Shown: positions 40,724 through 50,365 of the stretch, in pieces
How positions within the stretch are numbered: position 1 is the first letter of the stretch
Layout of the letters: the number at the start of each line of letters is the position of its first letter
Source of the DNA: Pseudoalteromonas sp. R3
GTDB lineage: Bacteria > Pseudomonadota > Gammaproteobacteria > Enterobacterales > Alteromonadaceae
Reading direction: 5' to 3'
Assembly (NCBI RefSeq): GCF_004014715.1
Contig: NZ_CP034835.1
Coordinates: 3,968,001-4,032,000, forward strand
DNA: 64,000 nucleotides
Translations under genes and position numbers: made by a program
The notes under the pieces: model-generated
Told to the model about the DNA's origin: nothing
What the model saw: only the letters and a program-made list of their open reading frames with translations
Databases searched by the model: none

Positions 40724-42439
40724 TTACTCTGCGTCTTGTAAACCCAGCGCTTTGATCATCTTAGTACCGATGTCGACATGGTGTTGCAGCGTAGAGAACT
40801 GCTCAGTCACGCCCGCCGGACCAAAGGCATAGACAGGTACTGGAGCCGCAGTGTGCGTACCTGTGCCCCAAACTACGTTTTGTTGCTTCGCCACTACACG
40901 ACCGATTTTTGCAGTAAAGTCTTCTGTGTCATATACATAGAAATCGGAGAAATCTTCAAATTTAGGCAATGGGTAGTTGCTGCTATTCAGAGCGTCTGAG
41001 GCATTCACTTTTGCAGCTTCTTCTAATGTCACTGTGTATGGCGTGTATTTCTCAATAGCCTCTTTCCATTGCTGATCTGTCGCATCGGTGTAGTTGTAAT
41101 CACCATTCACTTCACCCAGCACGTCGTAGAAGGTGCCCACTTGTCCATATAAGGTATCCAAAATGCCCAGCCCACCAAAGTTAAACTTAGGCTTATACTC
41201 GGCGCCATTCATACCATCACCTGGTAACAATACGCCTTCTGGCTTGTTGTGGCTTGAGTAACTAAAACCAAAGCTGCCGGTTTCATGGTCAGCGGTGACC
41301 AATACCAACGTATCTGTACGCGCTTTAGCCCACTCATGAACGGCTTCAACAGCTTCATCAAACTTCAGCAGTTCGTTCAACATCCAGCCGGCATCATTCG
41401 CATGGCCTGCCCAGTCAATCTGACCGCCTTCGATCATCAGGAAGAAACCGTCTTCATCTTTAGACAGGATATCCAGTGCCTTAACCGTCATCTCTTTTAG
41501 AGACGGCTGCGTACAGCTGTCATCTGCTTTACAGTCTCTGTAAGCAATGCCATCTGCCATACCCGAGTTGGCAAACAAACCAAGCAGTTTGTCAGTATCC
41601 GTTTTTGCTAACTGCGCCTTATCAAACGCCAATGCATAGCCATGCTTTTCTTTTGCTTCAACAACAACATTACGGTCATCACTGCGCTTAGATTTTTTAT
41701 AGACACTGGCAGGCATACCCAGACCTGCAAGTACCTGTTGGTCAGCAGCATCTTCTTTAATATCAGATGGGATAAATACGCGTGCACCACCAGAGAGCAT
41801 GACATCAACCATGCCACTTTCAACCATTTCAACGGCGATTTCAGGTTCTAAGGAACGATGTGGTTGGTGCGCTGCAAAGGCCGCTGGCGTTGCATGTGTT
41901 AGGCGAGTATCAGAAACCAGACCTGTCGCTTTACCGGCTTTTTTCGCTTTTTCAAGAATCGTTTCAATGATGTAGCCCTGGTCATCCAGGCCAATCATCT
42001 CTGAGCCCGATGCTTTACCAGTCGCCAGCTGAGTTGCTGAACACGCCGAGTCTACAACCAGGCTGCCATTTGCACCATGAGGTGCGTTCAGAGACAGACC
42101 CAAATGACCACCAGCAGCTAGCTTAGACAGCGCAGTTTGGTTGTTTTTAGTATTATATGTTGAGTTAGGTGCACGGCGAGCATACTCTTCCAGTAAACCA
42201 ACCTGCTGGGCACCCATACCGTCGCCAATCATCAGGATTACATTCTTAACCTGAGTCACGGGAGTCGGAGGCACTTCCACCTCTTTTACGACTTCAACTT
42301 TTTTTACTACTTCTTTTTCAACTTCGACTTCTTTTGCAACTTCGACTTCCTTTACGACTTCAACCGTTCTGGTGTCGTCATCGTTACATGCGGTCAATAA
42401 GACGGCAGATACCGCCACTGCTAATAGCTTTTTATTCAT
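40724..42439 (-). CDS. phoA: Alkaline phosphatase, lipoprotein form
   Basis: A 571-residue PhoA-superfamily phosphomonoesterase. The signal ends in lipobox LLTAC (cysteine 18), predicting lipid anchoring. Residues 24-57 are a charged repetitive linker built from VEV, KEV and related units. The catalytic domain starts with KNVILMIGDGMG (metal-binding Asp 73), with nucleophile serine 131 in DSACSATQLATGKASG. Later metal motifs are IEGGQIDWAGHANDAG and VTADHETGSFG, and the histidine of GTHTAAPVPVYAFGP. It releases phosphate from organic esters outside the cytoplasm. E. coli PhoA has no such linker or lipid anchor. Confidence 0.93.
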   Translation of the reverse strand: MNKKLLAVAVSAVLLTACNDDDTRTVEVVKEVEVAKEVEVEKEVVKKVEVVKEVEVPPTPVTQVKNVILMIGDGMGAQQVGLLEEYARRAPNSTYNTKNNQTALSKLAAGGHLGLSLNAPHGANGSLVVDSACSATQLATGKASGSEMIGLDDQGYIIETILEKAKKAGKATGLVSDTRLTHATPAAFAAHQPHRSLEPEIAVEMVESGMVDVMLSGGARVFIPSDIKEDAADQQVLAGLGMPASVYKKSKRSDDRNVVVEAKEKHGYALAFDKAQLAKTDTDKLLGLFANSGMADGIAYRDCKADDSCTQPSLKEMTVKALDILSKDEDGFFLMIEGGQIDWAGHANDAGWMLNELLKFDEAVEAVHEWAKARTDTLVLVTADHETGSFGFSYSSHNKPEGVLLPGDGMNGAEYKPKFNFGGLGILDTLYGQVGTFYDVLGEVNGDYNYTDATDQQWKEAIEKYTPYTVTLEEAAKVNASDALNSSNYPLPKFEDFSDFYVYDTEDFTAKIGRVVAKQQNVVWGTGTHTAAPVPVYAFGPAGVTEQFSTLQHHVDIGTKMIKALGLQDAE

Positions 42440-42537
42440 TGTAGTGTTCCTAAAACGTAATCATCTGAGCCGCGGCACAGTTTAGGGACACTTGATGACT
42501 TTTTTATTTCAGATGGGTGACACTTTGTGTAAATGCA

Positions 42538-43731
42538 CTATTGTTTTTTCATCAAAAAAGAGCCTGCAAGATGGCCACTTACACCAAAGATAAAAATACT
42601 TAGCAGTACCGTCGCAGCGGTAATTTTCGTCAATAATAAACTATACGTTAGGCTGGAACCCAACAGCATCAGACTCAGCACTACAGAGGCAAGCCCCTTG
42701 GGCCCAAACCAGGCCAGCGTCACCTGTGCTCGCCAGTCCAAACGAGTCGGCATTAACAGCAGCATGACAGGAATAAAACGAAACACGACGACAGCCAGCA
42801 AAGCATAAAGCCATACCTGCCATTCAAAAGCAGTAAACAACAACACACTGGCGCTGATCCCAAAAATGACCCACAGGACATAGGCGGCTAACTCTGCTAT
42901 TTGTTCACTTTCCTCTATTAATTTGTCTTTAAAGGCATCACGAAATCCATAGTCAAACAACAAGCCGCTGATAAACACCGCAATAAAGCCGCTCCCCCCC
43001 AATAGCTGAGTAAGCGAAAAGATGGCAATAGCAATGCCGATAAATAAAAACGGGCTGCTTTTAGCGGCAAAAAAGTGATGGTGGTAGGTCAATTTTATCA
43101 GCCATATGGCGACAACAGTTAACACTAATGCAACAGCAAGTGCAATCCCAACCTCCTGCAAAAACAGCATCAAAAGTGAGTCTCCTGAAGGCTTTTGAGT
43201 ATGAAGGCCGCTGCTTAATAAAAACAGAAAAACAGGTACACACAAGCCATCATTCAGACCACTTTCGACATTGATGGCCTCACGAAGGTTCGCTGGTACT
43301 TGTTTATCCTGAATAAAGCTCTGACACAGCGCAGCATCAGTCGGTGTCAACATGATGGCCAAAATCAGTCCCGGTAACCAGGGCAATGAGAGTATCCAAT
43401 GTGCCCCAAGCGCGGCCAGACCCATAGTCAGAGGCAATGCCAGCAGTAATAACAGGGGAAGTTGATAAGAGTGCAACAATACTCTGAGCCGTGTTTTTGC
43501 TGCGTCAGAGAAAAGAAAAATGGCCAGGATCAGCTCCACCAGCGGCAAAAACTCACGCAAGTTCTCCAGACGCAGAGACAGTGATCCCTGGAAGTACCAT
43601 CCCAACGCACAGCCAAACAGCACAAACCACATCGGCCCGGTAAACTCCGCCCGCTTCAGCTGGCGAATAGCAATGGAATACAAGAAAATAGCCAGCCCCA
43701 GCCAGGCCAGCACCAGATAAGCTTTTTCCAT
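42538..43731 (-). CDS. Cation:proton antiporter (CPA family)
   Basis: A 397-residue polytopic protein with about twelve hydrophobic segments, fitting the sodium/hydrogen exchanger family. The ion-site region LTPTDAALCQSFIQD resembles the TDP motif of helix 4, and NVESGLNDGLCVPVFLFLL matches the ND motif of helix 5 in CPA1 exchangers. A membrane role in Na+ or K+ for H+ exchange is likely; ion specificity cannot be read. It is monocistronic. Confidence 0.85.
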   Translation of the reverse strand: MEKAYLVLAWLGLAIFLYSIAIRQLKRAEFTGPMWFVLFGCALGWYFQGSLSLRLENLREFLPLVELILAIFLFSDAAKTRLRVLLHSYQLPLLLLLALPLTMGLAALGAHWILSLPWLPGLILAIMLTPTDAALCQSFIQDKQVPANLREAINVESGLNDGLCVPVFLFLLSSGLHTQKPSGDSLLMLFLQEVGIALAVALVLTVVAIWLIKLTYHHHFFAAKSSPFLFIGIAIAIFSLTQLLGGSGFIAVFISGLLFDYGFRDAFKDKLIEESEQIAELAAYVLWVIFGISASVLLFTAFEWQVWLYALLAVVVFRFIPVMLLLMPTRLDWRAQVTLAWFGPKGLASVVLSLMLLGSSLTYSLLLTKITAATVLLSIFIFGVSGHLAGSFLMKKQ

Positions 43732-44114
43732 TTAACGCCTCCTTGGCACTACCAGAACCAACATATGTATTCAGTAATGTAGCGATGAAACTTAGGATAA
43801 TCAATTATCTGGGTCATGTGTGTTCACCCGAAATGAGTAAACACACAAAGCAGCTTACGCTCATTTAGCGCGGCGGTACCACAGTTCAGCTAACTTACCA
43901 TCCCGTTTAGTTGCACTCAAAACAGGCAAACCAAACTCATCGAAAAGAAAATGCTCTTCAACATTGCCTGCTCCTTTTCTTATCCAAACGCCATTGTCAT
44001 GATGCGTTTCATAAGATGACACGACATGAAAAAGCTGCGATTAGCCCCGCTTATGCTGTTTTCTTGTGGTTAATTTTTGCTAGAATGGCGACAAATTTTT
44101 TTGGAGAACCGTCA
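43732..44114. other. Intergenic region upstream of ppaC
   Basis: About 380 bases between divergent genes. It holds an inverted repeat TGTGTGTT...AACACACA (43817-43847, 15-base loop), possibly an operator. The ppaC frame stays open through part of this region, but codons upstream of 44115 do not fit the family. Confidence 0.4.
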
Positions 44115-45035
44115 ATGGCAATGTATGTAGTGGGACATAAGATCCCTGACTCAGATTCAATTTGTGGTGCAATTGCACTGGCTTACCTGAAGAACCAGAT
44201 CGGTGAAGAAGCAATCCCAACACGTTTGGGCGATATCTCTCCTGAGACTCAGTTTATTCTGGACCGCTTTGGCTTTGAAGCGCCGGAGTTAAAACTAAGC
44301 TATGCGGGTGAAGAAGTCTATATCGTTGACCATACCGAAAAGACTCAAGCACCGGATGACATCGATGAAGCAACCGTTGTAGGTGTAGTAGATCACCATA
44401 AACTGGGCGACCTGACTACCTCAACGCCGCTTGAATGCTGGATCCGTCCGGTTGGCTGTAGTAACACCATCATCAAAATGATGTATGACTTCTACGGCGT
44501 TGAAATCCCACAAGGGATCGCAGGTCTGATGATGTGTGCAATCCTAAGCGATACTGTGATCTTTAAGTCACCGACTTGTACGACAGCAGACATTAAATGT
44601 GTTGAAGCGCTGGCTGAAATTGCAGGCGTAGAAGACTTTAAAGCACTGGGCATGGACATGTTCAAAGTAAAATCAGCGGTTGAAGGTACACCAGCACGCG
44701 ATCTGGTTATGCGTGACTTTAAAGACTTCAACATGAATGGCAACCTGGTTGGTATTGGCCAGCTGGAAGTGATTGACCTGTCTGTATTTGATGACATCAA
44801 AGCCGACCTGGAAGCTGACATTGCTAAGCTGAAAGAAGAAGGCGGCCGTCACTCAGTATTACTGCTGCTGACCGATATCATGAAAGAAGGCTCACAAATG
44901 CTGATCGCATCTGATGACGAAAGCATTGTAGAAAAAGCCTACCAGGTCACCCCTGAAAATAGCCGGGTATGGCTGGATGGCGTACTGAGCCGTAAAAAGC
45001 AGGTCGTTCCGCCACTACAGGATGCGTTTGCATAA
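44115..45035 (+). CDS. ppaC: Manganese-dependent inorganic pyrophosphatase
   Basis: A 306-residue family II (DHH) pyrophosphatase that hydrolyses PPi. The start ATG at 44115 follows GGAG by eight bases and gives MAMYVVGHKIPDSDSICGA, the exact family N-terminus with metal ligands His and Asp. Further motifs are VDHTEK, the DHH motif in VVDHHKLGD, SDTVIFKSPT and the C-terminal DHHA2 domain with GRHSVLLLLTDI and the SRKKQVVPPL segment. The open frame upstream to 43911 is not part of the protein. Confidence 0.97.
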   Translation: MAMYVVGHKIPDSDSICGAIALAYLKNQIGEEAIPTRLGDISPETQFILDRFGFEAPELKLSYAGEEVYIVDHTEKTQAPDDIDEATVVGVVDHHKLGDLTTSTPLECWIRPVGCSNTIIKMMYDFYGVEIPQGIAGLMMCAILSDTVIFKSPTCTTADIKCVEALAEIAGVEDFKALGMDMFKVKSAVEGTPARDLVMRDFKDFNMNGNLVGIGQLEVIDLSVFDDIKADLEADIAKLKEEGGRHSVLLLLTDIMKEGSQMLIASDDESIVEKAYQVTPENSRVWLDGVLSRKKQVVPPLQDAFA

Positions 45036-45063
45036 TCCGCATTACTGTCGGTAACCCTAAATT

Positions 45064-45090
45064 AAGCCCTGATAATATCAGGGCTTTTTT
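45064..45090. terminator. Bidirectional terminator between ppaC and the EamA gene
   Basis: AAGCCCTGAT-AAT-ATCAGGGCTT followed by a T run: ten-base-pair stem just after ppaC and immediately before the stop of the convergent minus-strand gene. Confidence 0.88.
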
Positions 45091-45095
45091 GTGGT

Positions 45096-45998
45096 TTAGC
45101 TGTTATGTACCACTGACGGCGCCTCTTGTGACGCACTGCCGCGTTTGCCCTGATACTGATAAACAAAAATCGCAAACATGATAATCACCAGACTCACCAG
45201 GATCCGAGAGTCAAATGCCTGATCCGTCACCAGATAAGACAGTAATACCCCAACTGTTGGTACCAGGTAATTGCTGAACGAAGCAAATGCAGGTCCTTTA
45301 CTCATGATCAATTGCATAAACAGAATATAGACCACACCACCACAGAACACGCCGAGATAACCGCTGGCAAGCATCGCATCAACACTTATCTGTGTGACAT
45401 TAAGATCCGCAAACAACATCGCTAACGGTAGCAATTGCAATGCGGAGAGCGCGATAACGTCACGGGCAACTACAACCGGATGCAAATGCTCAAGCTTTTT
45501 CACCAGAATTAAGCTCAGCGCAAAACTCAGTGCTGCAATAAAGATGGCCGCGGCACCGACAAACTGGGATGCTGATTGCGCCTGAAGCTGAGGTAAAAAC
45601 AGATAAAGCAAACCGGCAAAGCCTATTAATCCGCACAGGATGCCTTTGACGCTAAAATCGCTGTCCTTGAGTAACAAAGGCGCCAGCAAAATCGTCAGTA
45701 ACGGGTTCATGCCTGTGATGACAGCAGCGTGAGACGCCGCCGTCGTTTGCTGACCCCAGGCAACCAGCAAAAAGGGTAAGGTGGCTTCCAGCAATCCAAT
45801 CACAAACAGTAATCGCCAGTGACCTGGCTCACGCTTCAAGCCCAGAAAGTAACAAGCAACAATCAGCACCAGTGCGCCAATGGTAGAGCGCAATGCTGCG
45901 ATCCACAAAGCAGGCATGCTCTCAAGGGCAATGGCGTTAAAAATATACTGAGACCCCCACAGAAAACCACACGCCACCAACATAACTATATATTTCAT
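45096..45998 (-). CDS. EamA/DMT family transporter
   Basis: A 300-residue ten-helix membrane protein with two EamA repeats. The N-terminal VACGFLWGSQYIFNAIALESM and the second-half GVVYILFMQLIMSKGPAFASFSNYLVPTVGVLLSYL are typical. DMT proteins export amino acids, metabolites or drugs; the substrate here is unknown. It follows the amidase by 14 bp and probably forms one transcript with it. Confidence 0.85.
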   Translation of the reverse strand: MKYIVMLVACGFLWGSQYIFNAIALESMPALWIAALRSTIGALVLIVACYFLGLKREPGHWRLLFVIGLLEATLPFLLVAWGQQTTAASHAAVITGMNPLLTILLAPLLLKDSDFSVKGILCGLIGFAGLLYLFLPQLQAQSASQFVGAAAIFIAALSFALSLILVKKLEHLHPVVVARDVIALSALQLLPLAMLFADLNVTQISVDAMLASGYLGVFCGGVVYILFMQLIMSKGPAFASFSNYLVPTVGVLLSYLVTDQAFDSRILVSLVIIMFAIFVYQYQGKRGSASQEAPSVVHNS

Positions 45999-46012
45999 TA
46001 AACACTCCTTTT

Positions 46013-47407
46013 TTAATTGGCTGCACCTGATTGAGAAAAGGCACGCTCCAGTACCGATGCAACCGCCAGCACCTGATGCTCACACCACAACTGCCCAACC
46101 ACCTGTACTCCAATTGGCAAACCGTTATTATCTTTTCCAATACAAACAGTTGCAACAGGTTGGCCACTTAAGCTGTAAGCCATGGTAAAGGTGTAATTGT
46201 CAATCTGGTTTACTGAGTGTCCGTGGGCTTGCGCCGTTGTGGCACTGACCGGGCACAAAGTGATTGGATAACGCTGGCTAAAGGCCTGCATGGCAAAATT
46301 GTATTGATCCCACTCACGCAGCCGGCCGCGTAATTCAGTGACCGTCAGCTGACAAGACGATGCAGACTCCAAAAAGGCCTCAAACAAGGGAGACAATGCT
46401 TTGCTACCCAATAATTTCGCCCCCTGATACCAGCTTTGCCCGCCATCAGCGCCAAACGCAATCATCTCCAGAGCCAGCGACTTAACTTTATTCAGACATG
46501 CCGGCGCCTCATTGGTCACTGAGCCCACAAACGGAGCCAGTGTATCGACGGCACGTCGCAATGCCTGCGCGATCTCCGGCTGAACTTCGCACCAGCCATT
46601 GTTTTCATACCAGGCCACATCCAGCGTCGAGATATCACAGCGCTGGTAATCCTGTACGGGCACAGGCATGGTGTTCGGATCAATGCCATCTGGCCCGGCA
46701 ATGATCTCCAACAGTAAAGCCACGTCATCAATATAGCGACCCATAGGGCCATAAGATGCTGATCTTACGTGCAGACTGGCCCCTTCCATGGGCACCCGTC
46801 CGGTTTGTGGTAAACGACCTTGTGTGACTTTTAGCCCGGCAATGCCCACCATGCTGGCTGGTACACGAACACTGCCCATAGAATCTGAACCGAGTCCGGC
46901 TGGCGAACATCCCGATGCAATAGCAGCCGCTTCACCCCCACTGCTGCCACCGGGTGATAGTTGCGAGTCAAGTGGATGATTGGTTCGGCCATAGACCAGG
47001 TTATCGGTCTCGAACGCCATCAGTAATTCAGGCACATTGGTAATGCCCAGAATAATGGCTCCTTGCGCTTTGACCCGCGCAACTATAGTGGCATCTTCTT
47101 CGGCCACAAACCCTGTCAGCCCCTCCGTCCCCATGGTGCAGGGGAAACCGGCGACCTTACACATGTCTTTGACTGTCATGGGCACACCATGCAGGCGGCC
47201 CAATGGTGCGCCACTACGTACCTTTTCGTCCGCGGCTTGCGCCTGTGCAATCAGGTCTTCAACCCGGGCCACCTGAACAATGGCATTCACTTCGCCATTA
47301 TGTTTTGAAATCATATCCAGATAATGACGCACCAGCGCTTCACTTGATAGCGCACCAGACGCTATCAAGTCAGCCTGAGTGCGCAATGATAAAGTTGCAA
47401 TATCCAC
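46013..47407 (-). CDS. Amidase signature family hydrolase
   Basis: A 464-residue enzyme with the Ser-cisSer-Lys triad of the amidase signature family: lysine in GVPMTVKDMCKVAG (about residue 80), cis-Ser in LSPGGSSGGEAAAIASG and nucleophile Ser in GSDSMGSVRVPASM, where most relatives have GGS. It resembles GatA and other small-molecule amidases, but no gatB or gatC is near, so a role in Glu-tRNA amidation is unlikely. The neighbours (secreted unknown and EamA exporter, both within 15 bp) suggest turnover and export of an amide. Confidence 0.85.
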   Translation of the reverse strand: MDIATLSLRTQADLIASGALSSEALVRHYLDMISKHNGEVNAIVQVARVEDLIAQAQAADEKVRSGAPLGRLHGVPMTVKDMCKVAGFPCTMGTEGLTGFVAEEDATIVARVKAQGAIILGITNVPELLMAFETDNLVYGRTNHPLDSQLSPGGSSGGEAAAIASGCSPAGLGSDSMGSVRVPASMVGIAGLKVTQGRLPQTGRVPMEGASLHVRSASYGPMGRYIDDVALLLEIIAGPDGIDPNTMPVPVQDYQRCDISTLDVAWYENNGWCEVQPEIAQALRRAVDTLAPFVGSVTNEAPACLNKVKSLALEMIAFGADGGQSWYQGAKLLGSKALSPLFEAFLESASSCQLTVTELRGRLREWDQYNFAMQAFSQRYPITLCPVSATTAQAHGHSVNQIDNYTFTMAYSLSGQPVATVCIGKDNNGLPIGVQVVGQLWCEHQVLAVASVLERAFSQSGAAN

Positions 47408-47420
47408 TCAGACCTCCGGC

Positions 47421-48386
47421 TTACTTGGCAATTAGTGGCTGGTCATACTGGATCTTCTCCAGACCATTAATAGGGAACATGATTTGGTCGTGGATCACAA
47501 TGCCGGGTGGTTGCGTGCTTTCGAACACACTGCCATCTTTGTCAATAACCGTTGCAGGTGCTGCGGTAATGAAGGAAGAGGCACCTGTGATAGACGCATT
47601 CGGGTGATAACTGATGATCAGATACAGCAGTGAGCTACCATCCTCAGTAGGCAGTAGCGGACAGCCGTTAATTTCTTTTTCATAACGCGCATTACCACGC
47701 TTGTCGGTGATAAATACATTCGGCAGCCCACCGAAAGGCTGTACCACTAACTCGCCTGCCCGATCCCAGACCGCCAGCATCGAGTACATTGAGTTGGGGA
47801 ACAAGTGTTTGAACCTGGCTACAGTTTTTGCCGAATTATCGTTATAACACTGGAACTTGTAACGACCACGCGCTTTAGACCATGAGCCTAAGGTGATCTC
47901 TTCTTTCGGCCCGTCAAAAAATGGCACAGGGTTCGAGTGCTCTGGTAAACGACGCTCGATGTAGCCATGATTACCGATCAGGTCGACATAGGTTGGCTTA
48001 TCCATAATGGGGCGATTTTTAAGTCTGGGATCGGCGTCTGGCATATCAAGAAAACTCTGTAACCAGGCTACATTGATAGGATCCGTCGTTGAAGCAAGAA
48101 TGGTATCTGACTCGCAGTTCTCGGCACTCAATGGTTTGGCGTCCAGCGCACCCGGCGTTGGATCGTATTCGCCAACAAACTGAAAAGACAAGTCGTTGAG
48201 GCTATCGTAAGCCGCCGGGAATTCGAATAATTTACGTCCACAGTAGTTATTTACCCCCGTGGTTAAATGACCTTTTACGGTGCGTTTGGCAATAATTTGT
48301 TTATCGTGTTCACTCTGCTGGGCTTGTGTTTGAGGTGCAACATACAATCCGGTGGCACACAGCAGTCCGATGATCAGTTTGTTCAT
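47421..48386 (-). CDS. Secreted protein of unknown function
   Basis: A 321-residue protein with a signal peptide (1-22, ending TQAQ) and four or more cysteines that could form disulfides. Nothing in it was recognised as a characterised family. The C-terminal half has a repeated beta pattern (YSMLAVWDRAGELVVQPFGGLPNVFITDKRGNARYEKE) followed by LLYLIISYHPNASITG. It precedes the amidase by 13 bp and is probably the first gene of a three-gene unit. Function not assigned. Confidence 0.7.
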   Translation of the reverse strand: MNKLIIGLLCATGLYVAPQTQAQQSEHDKQIIAKRTVKGHLTTGVNNYCGRKLFEFPAAYDSLNDLSFQFVGEYDPTPGALDAKPLSAENCESDTILASTTDPINVAWLQSFLDMPDADPRLKNRPIMDKPTYVDLIGNHGYIERRLPEHSNPVPFFDGPKEEITLGSWSKARGRYKFQCYNDNSAKTVARFKHLFPNSMYSMLAVWDRAGELVVQPFGGLPNVFITDKRGNARYEKEINGCPLLPTEDGSSLLYLIISYHPNASITGASSFITAAPATVIDKDGSVFESTQPPGIVIHDQIMFPINGLEKIQYDQPLIAK

Positions 48387-48489
48387 GGTTTTGTTCCTTT
48401 TATCCTATTGGGCTAACAGCGTATCTGCGGCTCCAAAATCTACTGGCGCTTGCCAGGACGAGCGTGAGCCGCAATATTGAACTGAAAAA

Positions 48490-49425
48490 TTAGATGCTAA
48501 TGACAATCTTGCCGCGCACATGCTCGGTTTCTGATAAGGCATGGGCTTCGCCAATGCTTGTAAAAGGCATTTCAACAATTTCCGGAAGCTTGATTTCCCC
48601 GTTATCAATTAATGCCCCAATTTCACTAAGCTGACCGCCGTTTGGCATTACCAATACGCGCTCGTGTGCGAAGTCATATCGGGCTGGTAACTCGTGTGTT
48701 TTAAGTGTTGAAATATATTTGCCAGTTGCTTTTACTGTGTCGTAAATACCCGCAACATCGTTGTCGACAATATCAAAGACCACATCAAACTGACCCAGAT
48801 CTTGCAGATAGTCCGGTGTATTGTAGTCAACCACTTGATCTGCGCCTAAGGTACGCAAGTAATCATGATTCTTTGCTGATGCAACCGCCGTAACGGTGGC
48901 ACCCAGACGCTTTGCAAACTGCACAGCGAAGCTGCCAACACCGCCGCTGGCACCATGAATAAGGATCGATGTCTCAGAATCGATATCAGCCAATTGATTG
49001 ATCGCCTGCCAGGCGGTCAAAGAGGTAAGCGGGACAGATGCTGCTTGTGCAAAATCCAACTTCTGTGGTTTTTTTGCAAGCAAAGCAGCATTCACACTGA
49101 TAAACTGTGCATAAGCACCGTCTTTGGTCAGATCGCCGAATGCATACACCGGCTCGCCAACCTGAAAATCCGTCACGTTCTCGCCGACTTTAGCAATAGT
49201 CCCGGCAACGTCCCAACCCAGAATCAAAGGCAACTGATGAAGCTCTTCTTCTGCCAACCAGCCTTCGCGGACTTTCCAGTCAACCGGATTAACACTGGTA
49301 TATGCCACTTCTATCAGTACGTCGTCCTCAGCAACGTTGGGCAGTGCGACCTGCTCTTCAAGCAGTTTACTCTGCCCACCGTATTCGTGAATTCTGAGGG
49401 CCTTCATAGTCGTGATGTTCGTCAT
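48490..49425 (-). CDS. NADP-dependent quinone-oxidoreductase-like MDR enzyme
   Basis: A 311-residue zinc-independent medium-chain dehydrogenase. N-terminal GroES-like fold (MKALRIHEYGG, YTSVNPVDWKVREG, GWDVAGTIAKVGENV) is followed by the NADP-binding ILIHGASGGVGSFAVQFAKRLGATVTAVASAKN (Rossmann AxxGxxG) and GADQVVDY. Relatives reduce quinones or activated alkenes. A near-perfect lux-box-like palindrome lies 65-84 bp upstream of the start, which suggests control by the LuxR encoded nearby. Confidence 0.88.
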   Translation of the reverse strand: MTNITTMKALRIHEYGGQSKLLEEQVALPNVAEDDVLIEVAYTSVNPVDWKVREGWLAEEELHQLPLILGWDVAGTIAKVGENVTDFQVGEPVYAFGDLTKDGAYAQFISVNAALLAKKPQKLDFAQAASVPLTSLTAWQAINQLADIDSETSILIHGASGGVGSFAVQFAKRLGATVTAVASAKNHDYLRTLGADQVVDYNTPDYLQDLGQFDVVFDIVDNDVAGIYDTVKATGKYISTLKTHELPARYDFAHERVLVMPNGGQLSEIGALIDNGEIKLPEIVEMPFTSIGEAHALSETEHVRGKIVISI

Positions 49426-49489
49426 ATTTGCTCCTGATTAAATGTAATGAATCAACCAGTCATATGCTAATACGACGCTGTTTTTGCGC

Positions 49490-49509
49490 ACCTGTCCAGG
49501 CAGTCAGGT
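49490..49509. promoter_or_regulatory. Lux-box-like element upstream of the MDR gene
   Basis: ACCTGTCCAGGCAGTCAGGT has arms ACCTGT and TCAGGT, five of six complementary, with eight bases between. It fits the 20-bp lux box form. It lies upstream of the minus-strand oxidoreductase. Confidence 0.6.
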
Positions 49510-49550
49510 TTGCTCAGATAGGCCACTTGGTGGCGTTCAGGCTGCACCTT

Positions 49551-50237
49551 TCAGGCAGCCACTTCCAAATGATTCAGCACTTTACCATGCTCATTCAATC
49601 TCAACTCAGCGACCTGGTATTTGCCAAATAATAAAGGCAAGGTACTTTGCAAACTGGCAGCCAGGTCAACTAACAATACTTTGGGATTATGTTCATAGTA
49701 GCGCCCCCAGGTCGATTGCTGCTGTGGTGGTAACATCTCGACGCTGGCCCGCGCTACTTCATGAAAATAAAACCCCAGCCGGCCAATCATTTTTTCAACG
49801 ATGGGGGTAACAGTCACTAAGGTATATTTCTGACCTTTTGACCACATAATATAAGGTAAGGACTCCAGTAGTTTGAGCGCACCACCTCGTCCCTTAAAAG
49901 ACGAGAATGCACCAATCTCACAAATTTCCTGACGAGACAGCTCTATGCCTAATGTATCGAGCACATGGGTTTCAATGTTATCTCCTTCTATATATTGCTC
50001 CGAGAATAAGGCTTTGTTTGCTGCATAGGTAATCCCATAGGCCGCCAAATACTCTTCACAGCCATTGGCGCTCTTTTTCAGTGAGACGAACTCGTCAACC
50101 TTAGGCTCAATAATGGCCTCGTGAACCAGTTCATAGTGACTCGCGACCAGCTGTTTAAGAATAGAAAAACAGGATGAGTCAGGGTTTATGGTATTAATCG
50201 TGGACAGTGTTTTTGTACAGTTTTCAATTGCAGTCAT
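49551..50237 (-). CDS. Thermostable hemolysin family protein (GNAT-like)
   Basis: A 228-residue soluble protein that matches the pattern of the thermostable-hemolysin family (delta-VPH type, PF12261): AAYGITYAANKALFSEQYIEG, a CEIGAFSSFKGRGGALKLLESLPYIMWSKG core like an acyl-CoA binding region, then TVTPIVEKMIGRLGFYFHEVARA and WGRYYEHNPKVLLVDLA. The middle resembles an acyltransferase (GNAT) scaffold, like LuxI itself. Despite the family name, hemolysis is not shown for most members and no signal peptide is present. It is divergent from luxI across 265 bp with lux-box-like elements. A role as acyltransferase is inference. Confidence 0.68.
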   Translation of the reverse strand: MTAIENCTKTLSTINTINPDSSCFSILKQLVASHYELVHEAIIEPKVDEFVSLKKSANGCEEYLAAYGITYAANKALFSEQYIEGDNIETHVLDTLGIELSRQEICEIGAFSSFKGRGGALKLLESLPYIMWSKGQKYTLVTVTPIVEKMIGRLGFYFHEVARASVEMLPPQQQSTWGRYYEHNPKVLLVDLAASLQSTLPLLFGKYQVAELRLNEHGKVLNHLEVAA

Positions 50238-50265
50238 GATATTTCCTTTGTGCTAGTTTTTGATT

Positions 50266-50285
50266 ACCTGTCCACTGTACTGCCC
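50266..50285. promoter_or_regulatory. Degenerate lux-box-like element at the hemolysin-like gene
   Basis: ACCTGTCCACTGTACTGCCC: perfect left half and the shared CTGTCCA, poor right half. It lies 29-48 bp upstream of the minus-strand start at 50237, where it could act at the promoter. Confidence 0.35.
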
Positions 50286-50365
50286 TATCCCCATTACAGA
50301 CACAACGCAATATTTCGTTTCATTTCATACAATTACAATTAACGCTTGTATATTTCAGAGCCTTT

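Noticed and set aside
43911..44114. N-terminal extension of the pyrophosphatase
   Set aside because: The family N-terminus MAMYVVGHKIPDSDS begins at 44115 with a proper ribosome-binding site; upstream codons fit nothing.
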